In this document: in pieces, positions 5,743 through 9,702 of the stretch
Numbering within the stretch: the stretch's first letter is position 1
How the letters are laid out: the number at the start of each line of letters is the position of its first letter
NCBI GenBank assembly: GCA_900757595.1
Contig: CAAEOL010000033.1
Span: forward strand, 1 to 9,702
Source: an uncultured Collinsella sp.
GTDB taxonomy: Bacteria > Actinomycetota > Coriobacteriia > Coriobacteriales > Coriobacteriaceae
Length of the DNA stretch: 9,702 nucleotides
Direction of reading: 5' to 3'
Translations under genes and position numbers: made by a program
Notes under the pieces: generated by a model
Told to the model about the DNA's origin: nothing
Seen by the model: the letters and a program-made list of their open reading frames with translations, nothing else
The model's database searches: none

Positions 5743-8137
5743 CAGCGCGCTCAAGAATGTGGCGTTCTACGCCGCCTGCTTCACGTTTTCCGTCGCACTC
5801 TTTGTCGCACTTGCAGCGGCGGGGCATGTCTACCCCTTTGGCGACAACTCGTTTCTCACCAACGATCTCAAATACCAATACATCGACTTCTTTGCGTGGT
5901 TTCGCCGCGTCCTTTTAGGCGAGGCAAACCTTCGTTATTCCTTCTCGCAGGGACTCGGCATGAACACATGGGGGCTCTATAGCTACTACCTCGCCAGCCC
6001 CTTCAACCTGCTCTGCGTGCTGTTTCCCGCAGACAAGCTGACGCTCTTCGTATTTGCCATAACCGCGCTCAAACTGGGCTGCATCCACATCAGCAGCGCT
6101 TGGTATGTGCAAAAGCGCTTTGACCTGTCCAAGCCCGCCGCATTCCTGCTTTCCCTCTCGTTCACGTTTTGCAGCTGGACCATCAGCAACCTGCGCAACC
6201 CACTCTGGATCGATTGCCTCATCCTGCTGCCCATCTGCGCCTACGGATGCCACGAGCTCATTCGCAAGCAGCGTATGATCCGACTCGTCATCGCAACGGC
6301 GCTCAATGTCATGTTCTGCTGGTATACGGCCTACATCAGCATCCTGTTCCTCTGCATCTTCGTATTGGTCGAATTTGTCGATTATGTTGCAGAAAAAGGA
6401 TTTAGCTGGAAGCTCATGCTCGATCGGGCCCTGCGGTTCGCCGGGGCTATCGCGCTTGGATTGCTTCTGTCCGCCTGGACCTTTTTGCCGACCATCCTTG
6501 CCATGTCCAAGGGCGGACCCGTTCTGACACTCGGCCCCCTACTTAAAACCAGCCTCAAGTCGCTCATCAGGGGCTTTCTTCCCTGCATGTGGGTAAACAA
6601 CGAAAGCACACCGCAGTTCTATTGCGGCATCATCATGATGCTGCTCGCGGTGAGCCTGCTGGTTAACCGCACGGTTTCAATCAAGACACGTATCGCAACA
6701 CTCGTCGTCACGATAACCCTGGTCGCAAGCTCCGTTTTGAGCCCGCTCGAGTACATCTGGTGCGGCATGCGCGTTCCTAACGGCTTCTACTCGCGCACGG
6801 CTTTTTTGCTGAGCTTCTTTGCGCTGTGGGCCGCAGGATACGCGCTGCAGAAACTCCAAGAGCGGCCAACATTACGTCGAGCCCATCGTCCGGCCATCAT
6901 CATGCCACTCCTGGCACTCACGGCAATTGAACTATTTGCCAACGCCCATGTTATGTGGAACCAGCTGTACACAGGCTATTCCGAAGAAGCCAACAGCGCC
7001 TATATCGCCACCGCAACCGACACGATCACGGCTATTCAAGACCAGACTTCGGCGTCGTTCTACCGCATTGACCGTACGACCACGCGTGTCGATAGCGCCG
7101 CCCTCAACGAAGGCTTGACGCTTGGATACAACCAGCTGTCCTCGTATTCGTCCGCCAACAACCCGCAGGCCATCGCACTGCTCAACTCCCTTGGATACAG
7201 CAGTGTCGGCGAATTCTCGACCCGTTATGCTGAGCCCATTCTCGCCGTCGATGCCCTACTGGGAGTCAAGTATGCCATTCCTGAAAACGTGCCTGCGGGA
7301 TACGTTTTATCCAAGACGAATCAGGCCGACCCCACAAGCGCGGTGTACGAGAACCCCTATGCGCTCAGCATTGGCGTCGCAGCCTCAAGCGATATCCAAA
7401 ACAGCACGCTGAAGAGCGAGAACCCCTTCGAGAAGCAGAACGACCTCTACAGCAAAATCCTAGGCCGCGAGGTCGAGCTCTATACCAAGATCGAGGCCAC
7501 GAGCACGGAGAATAGCGATAGCTTAAAGCAATGGAGCGTTACTGTACCGGCAAGCTCCATCGGGTATCTCTACATCAACAAAGATACGACCGCCGGCAGT
7601 TATTGGCCCGTCACCCTTACCATCGACCAGCGAACGATCGAAAACGAGGCCTGGAGATTCGACAATAATATCCGCCAGATTGCGGATGCATCGGACGCCC
7701 CGAGCCAGCATACGGTGTCAATCCGAGTCGCAGAGGGTTATACGGACATGCCCCAAGACAATGAGCCGGTCTTTTACGCCCTCAATCTGGACGTTTTCGA
7801 GCAGATTATTAACGAGCTTAAAACGAGTGAATTTGTTCCGACGGTTTTTGGGGACGGAAGGATCGAAGGTGAGTATACCGCCAAGGATGACGGCAACTTG
7901 CTGCTGAGCGTTCCGTACGATGAGGGCTGGAACGTAACGGTAAACGGAACCGCCGCAGAATTAACGCCCGCCGCAGATAAGGGTTTGTCATGCTTGAGCG
8001 TGCAGAAAGGCACGAATAAGATCGTAATGAGCTATAGGACCCCGGGCGCATTTGCGGGGCTTGCGGTGAGTTTGGCGAGCGCCGTTACCCTTGTTACAGC
8101 GGGGCTATTCGCCAGACACAAGAAAAGCCGCCGTTAA
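5726..8137 (+). CDS. YfhO-family membrane protein, probable GT-C glycosyltransferase
   Basis: An 803-residue polytopic protein of the YfhO family, GT-C fold enzymes thought to transfer sugar from a polyprenyl-phosphate donor to a surface polymer such as lipoteichoic acid on the outer face. A first helix (about 8-35) is followed by an extracellular loop with GDNSFLTNDLKYQY (39-52), whose acidic residues (D40, D47) are candidate catalytic positions. The family motif NPLWIDCLILLP follows, then roughly ten further helices to about residue 415. Next comes a large polar extracellular domain (about 415-770), one last helix (GAFAGLAVSLASAV onward) and a basic HKKSRR tail. The length is normal for the family. 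The start has GAGGA five bases upstream and overlaps the GtrB-type gene by 17 bases, so the two are co-translated. The acceptor is not known. The next-door ABC exporter's glycan is one candidate. Confidence 0.88.
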   Translation: MTRPNNSALKNVAFYAACFTFSVALFVALAAAGHVYPFGDNSFLTNDLKYQYIDFFAWFRRVLLGEANLRYSFSQGLGMNTWGLYSYYLASPFNLLCVLFPADKLTLFVFAITALKLGCIHISSAWYVQKRFDLSKPAAFLLSLSFTFCSWTISNLRNPLWIDCLILLPICAYGCHELIRKQRMIRLVIATALNVMFCWYTAYISILFLCIFVLVEFVDYVAEKGFSWKLMLDRALRFAGAIALGLLLSAWTFLPTILAMSKGGPVLTLGPLLKTSLKSLIRGFLPCMWVNNESTPQFYCGIIMMLLAVSLLVNRTVSIKTRIATLVVTITLVASSVLSPLEYIWCGMRVPNGFYSRTAFLLSFFALWAAGYALQKLQERPTLRRAHRPAIIMPLLALTAIELFANAHVMWNQLYTGYSEEANSAYIATATDTITAIQDQTSASFYRIDRTTTRVDSAALNEGLTLGYNQLSSYSSANNPQAIALLNSLGYSSVGEFSTRYAEPILAVDALLGVKYAIPENVPAGYVLSKTNQADPTSAVYENPYALSIGVAASSDIQNSTLKSENPFEKQNDLYSKILGREVELYTKIEATSTENSDSLKQWSVTVPASSIGYLYINKDTTAGSYWPVTLTIDQRTIENEAWRFDNNIRQIADASDAPSQHTVSIRVAEGYTDMPQDNEPVFYALNLDVFEQIINELKTSEFVPTVFGDGRIEGEYTAKDDGNLLLSVPYDEGWNVTVNGTAAELTPAADKGLSCLSVQKGTNKIVMSYRTPGAFAGLAVSLASAVTLVTAGLFARHKKSRR

Positions 8138-8152
8138 CGAACGGCGGCTTTT
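8123..8152. terminator. Bidirectional hairpin terminator between the YfhO and rmlCD genes
   Basis: A perfect 13-base-pair stem (8123-8135 with 8140-8152) around the loop AACG, starting with AAAA and ending with TTTT, so either strand offers a GC-rich hairpin followed by T residues. It overlaps the stop codon of the YfhO gene (8135-8137) and lies 22 bases beyond the stop of the convergent rmlCD gene, so it can serve both. Confidence 0.88.
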
Positions 8153-8174
8153 ACTCTCGCAAATTAAATAGAGA

Positions 8175-9629
8175 CTAGAGCGTCTTGAGGTACTCCCCCA
8201 GCTCTTCCCCCCAGTCGGGCATGTGGAAGCCCACCGACTCGAGTTTGGACAGGTCGAGCGCGGAATGGACCGGGCGCGGGGCGACGAGGCCTTCGGCGTT
8301 CGCGTAGTAGTCGGCGGTGCTGACCGGCACGACCCTCTCCCCGTTGCCGTTAGCGGACTCGAAGACGGCACAGGCGATGTCGGCCCAGCTCTTCACGGCG
8401 CCGGAGCCGGTGCAGTCGTAGGTACCGTAGGGGGCGTGCGTCCCCAGCACATGGAAGATGGCGGCGGCCATGTCGCGCGTAAAGGTCAGGCGGCCCAGCT
8501 GGTCGTCCACGACGGTGACCTGCTCGAGCTTGTCCTCGGGGTCGGCGACGCGGTCGGATAGCCCCTTCATCGTCTTCACGAAGTTGTGTCCCTCGCCGAT
8601 GACCCAGCTGGAGCGCATGATGTAGTGGCGCGGGCACCCGGCCACGGCGATGTCGCCGGCCGCCTTGGTCTGGCCGTAGACGGATAGCGGGCTGAGGGGC
8701 TCGTCCTCCGTGTGGACCTCGGCGGTGCCGTCGAAGACGTAGTCGCTGGACACGTGGACGAGCGTGATCCCGTGCTCGGCGCAGGTGCGGGCGAGGAGGG
8801 CCGGCCCGGTGGCGTTGGCCTTCCAGGCGATGGCGCGGCCCTCGGGGGTCTCCGCCCTGTCCACGGCGGTGTAGGCGCCGCAGTTGATGACCGTGCCGTA
8901 GAGCGACCAGTCGTACCGCGAATAGGCGTCCGGGTCGGACATGTCGAAGGTGTCGATGTCGCAGAAGTCGAAGTCCTTCGCCACGCCGCGCTCCTCCGCC
9001 AGCGCGCGGACCGCGCGGCCCAGCTGGCCGTTGCAGCCGGTGACGAGAGTGCGCCTGGGCGCCATGGGGACGACGTCGGCGAGCATCGGGTGGTTGAGGT
9101 CGGCCTCGGAGACGGTGGCCTCGGCCAGCGGGATCGGCCACTCGATGGCGAGCTCGGGGTCGGCGAGGTTCACGAAGGTGTAGGTCTTCTTGAGCTCCAG
9201 CGACCAGTGGGCGTCCACCAGGTAGGTGTAGGCGGTGCCGTCCTCGAGCGCCTGGAAGGAGTTGCCCACGCCGCGCGGGACGTAGATGGCCTTCGACGGG
9301 TCGAGCGTGCAGGTGAACACCTTGCCGAAGGTCTCGCTGCCCTCGCGCAGGTCCACCCAGGCGCCGAAGACGCTGCCGCGGGCCACGGAGATGAACTTGT
9401 CCCAGGGCTCCGCGTGGATGCCGCGGGTGACGCCGCGGCTGTCGTTGTAGGAGATGTTGTTCTGGACGACCTTGAGATCGGGGATGCCGAGCGCGCACAT
9501 CTTGGCGCGCTGCCAGTTCTCCTTGAACCAGCCGCGCGAGTCGCCGTGGACGGCCAGGTCGACGACCTTGAGGCCCTCGATGCCGGTCTCGACGACGGCG
9601 AGGTCCTTCTCGAATGCGATGTCAGCCAT
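8175..9629 (-). CDS. rmlCD: Fused dTDP-4-dehydrorhamnose 3,5-epimerase / dTDP-4-dehydrorhamnose reductase
   Basis: A 484-residue fusion of the last two steps of dTDP-L-rhamnose synthesis. Residues 1 to about 185 are an RmlC cupin: HGDSRGWFKENW (29-39), QNNIS (56-60), RGIHAE with candidate catalytic H72, and WVDLREGSETFGKVF (91-105). The usual AHGF segment reads GNSF here (N123 in place of histidine). Residues from about 192 are an RmlD short-chain reductase: nucleotide-binding TGCNGQLG (197-204), SSDYVFDG (294-301) and the YxxxK pair Y318/K322. I recall the same fusion in Bifidobacterium and Collinsella. The reading frame extends to 9698, but the ATG at 9629 is preferred because AGGAG (9644-9640) lies ten bases upstream and the protein then begins in the family manner (MADIAFEKDL). 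The gene's G+C is clearly higher than its neighbours'. It converges on the YfhO operon. The rmlA and rmlB genes are not in the window and may lie beyond 9702. Confidence 0.93.
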   Translation of the reverse strand: MADIAFEKDLAVVETGIEGLKVVDLAVHGDSRGWFKENWQRAKMCALGIPDLKVVQNNISYNDSRGVTRGIHAEPWDKFISVARGSVFGAWVDLREGSETFGKVFTCTLDPSKAIYVPRGVGNSFQALEDGTAYTYLVDAHWSLELKKTYTFVNLADPELAIEWPIPLAEATVSEADLNHPMLADVVPMAPRRTLVTGCNGQLGRAVRALAEERGVAKDFDFCDIDTFDMSDPDAYSRYDWSLYGTVINCGAYTAVDRAETPEGRAIAWKANATGPALLARTCAEHGITLVHVSSDYVFDGTAEVHTEDEPLSPLSVYGQTKAAGDIAVAGCPRHYIMRSSWVIGEGHNFVKTMKGLSDRVADPEDKLEQVTVVDDQLGRLTFTRDMAAAIFHVLGTHAPYGTYDCTGSGAVKSWADIACAVFESANGNGERVVPVSTADYYANAEGLVAPRPVHSALDLSKLESVGFHMPDWGEELGEYLKTL

Positions 9630-9702
9630 GTGGGAAAAGCTCCTATCGAAGAGGTTCAGGTTGCGGGCGCCCGCGCGGGGCCGCAGGGTCATCCCCATGC
9701 CC

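Noticed and set aside
8350..9498. Long minus-strand open frame of 382 codons
   Set aside because: It is an alternative frame of rmlCD, extremely rich in Arg, Pro and Gly, an artefact of high G+C. It has no recognisable domain.
1..9702. CRISPR array, insertion sequence or rRNA
   Set aside because: No spaced direct repeats, transposase motifs or rRNA-like stretches were seen on either strand.

Overview
The window looks like chromosome from a Gram-positive actinobacterium of the Coriobacteriia, most likely Collinsella or a close relative. The grounds are a moderately high G+C content, strong AGGAG-type ribosome binding sites, a fused RmlC-RmlD rhamnose enzyme of the type I recall from Collinsella and Bifidobacterium, and a cell-envelope locus built from an ABC-2 glycan exporter, polyprenyl-phosphate glycosyltransferases and a YfhO protein. 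The taxon is an inference from recalled families, not from a search.

Left part (1-1880), accessory in character. A two-gene cassette (75-1522) encodes a small DUF4869-type protein and, overlapping it by one base, a P-loop ATPase whose C-terminal half resembles a degenerate TOPRIM domain. Its function is unknown, and it is the best candidate here for an undescribed system. The cassette ends at a perfect 41-base palindrome (1522-1562). Next comes a decayed minus-strand fragment of an acyltransferase-3 membrane protein (1563-1843), which abuts the terminator of a minus-strand tRNA-Arg(UCU) gene (1880-1956). The arrangement suggests a rearranged or insertion-prone site at a tRNA 3' end.

Middle (2011-8137), glycopolymer assembly. 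Two divergent transcription units share a 160-base intergenic region. Leftward are an ABC-2 permease and its ATPase, a TagGH/Wzm-Wzt type exporter for an undecaprenyl-linked glycan. Rightward are two GT2 glycosyltransferases with C-terminal membrane segments, the second of GtrB/CsbB type, followed by an 803-residue YfhO-family GT-C protein overlapping it by 17 bases. The likely logic is that the GT2 enzymes load sugars onto a polyprenyl phosphate at the inner face, a flippase not seen here turns them over, and YfhO attaches them to a surface polymer outside. That polymer may be the one exported by the ABC transporter.

Right part (8123-9702). A bidirectional hairpin terminator separates the YfhO gene from the convergent rmlCD fusion gene, which makes dTDP-L-rhamnose, a probable building block for the same envelope polymers. 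This gene is visibly richer in G+C than everything to its left.
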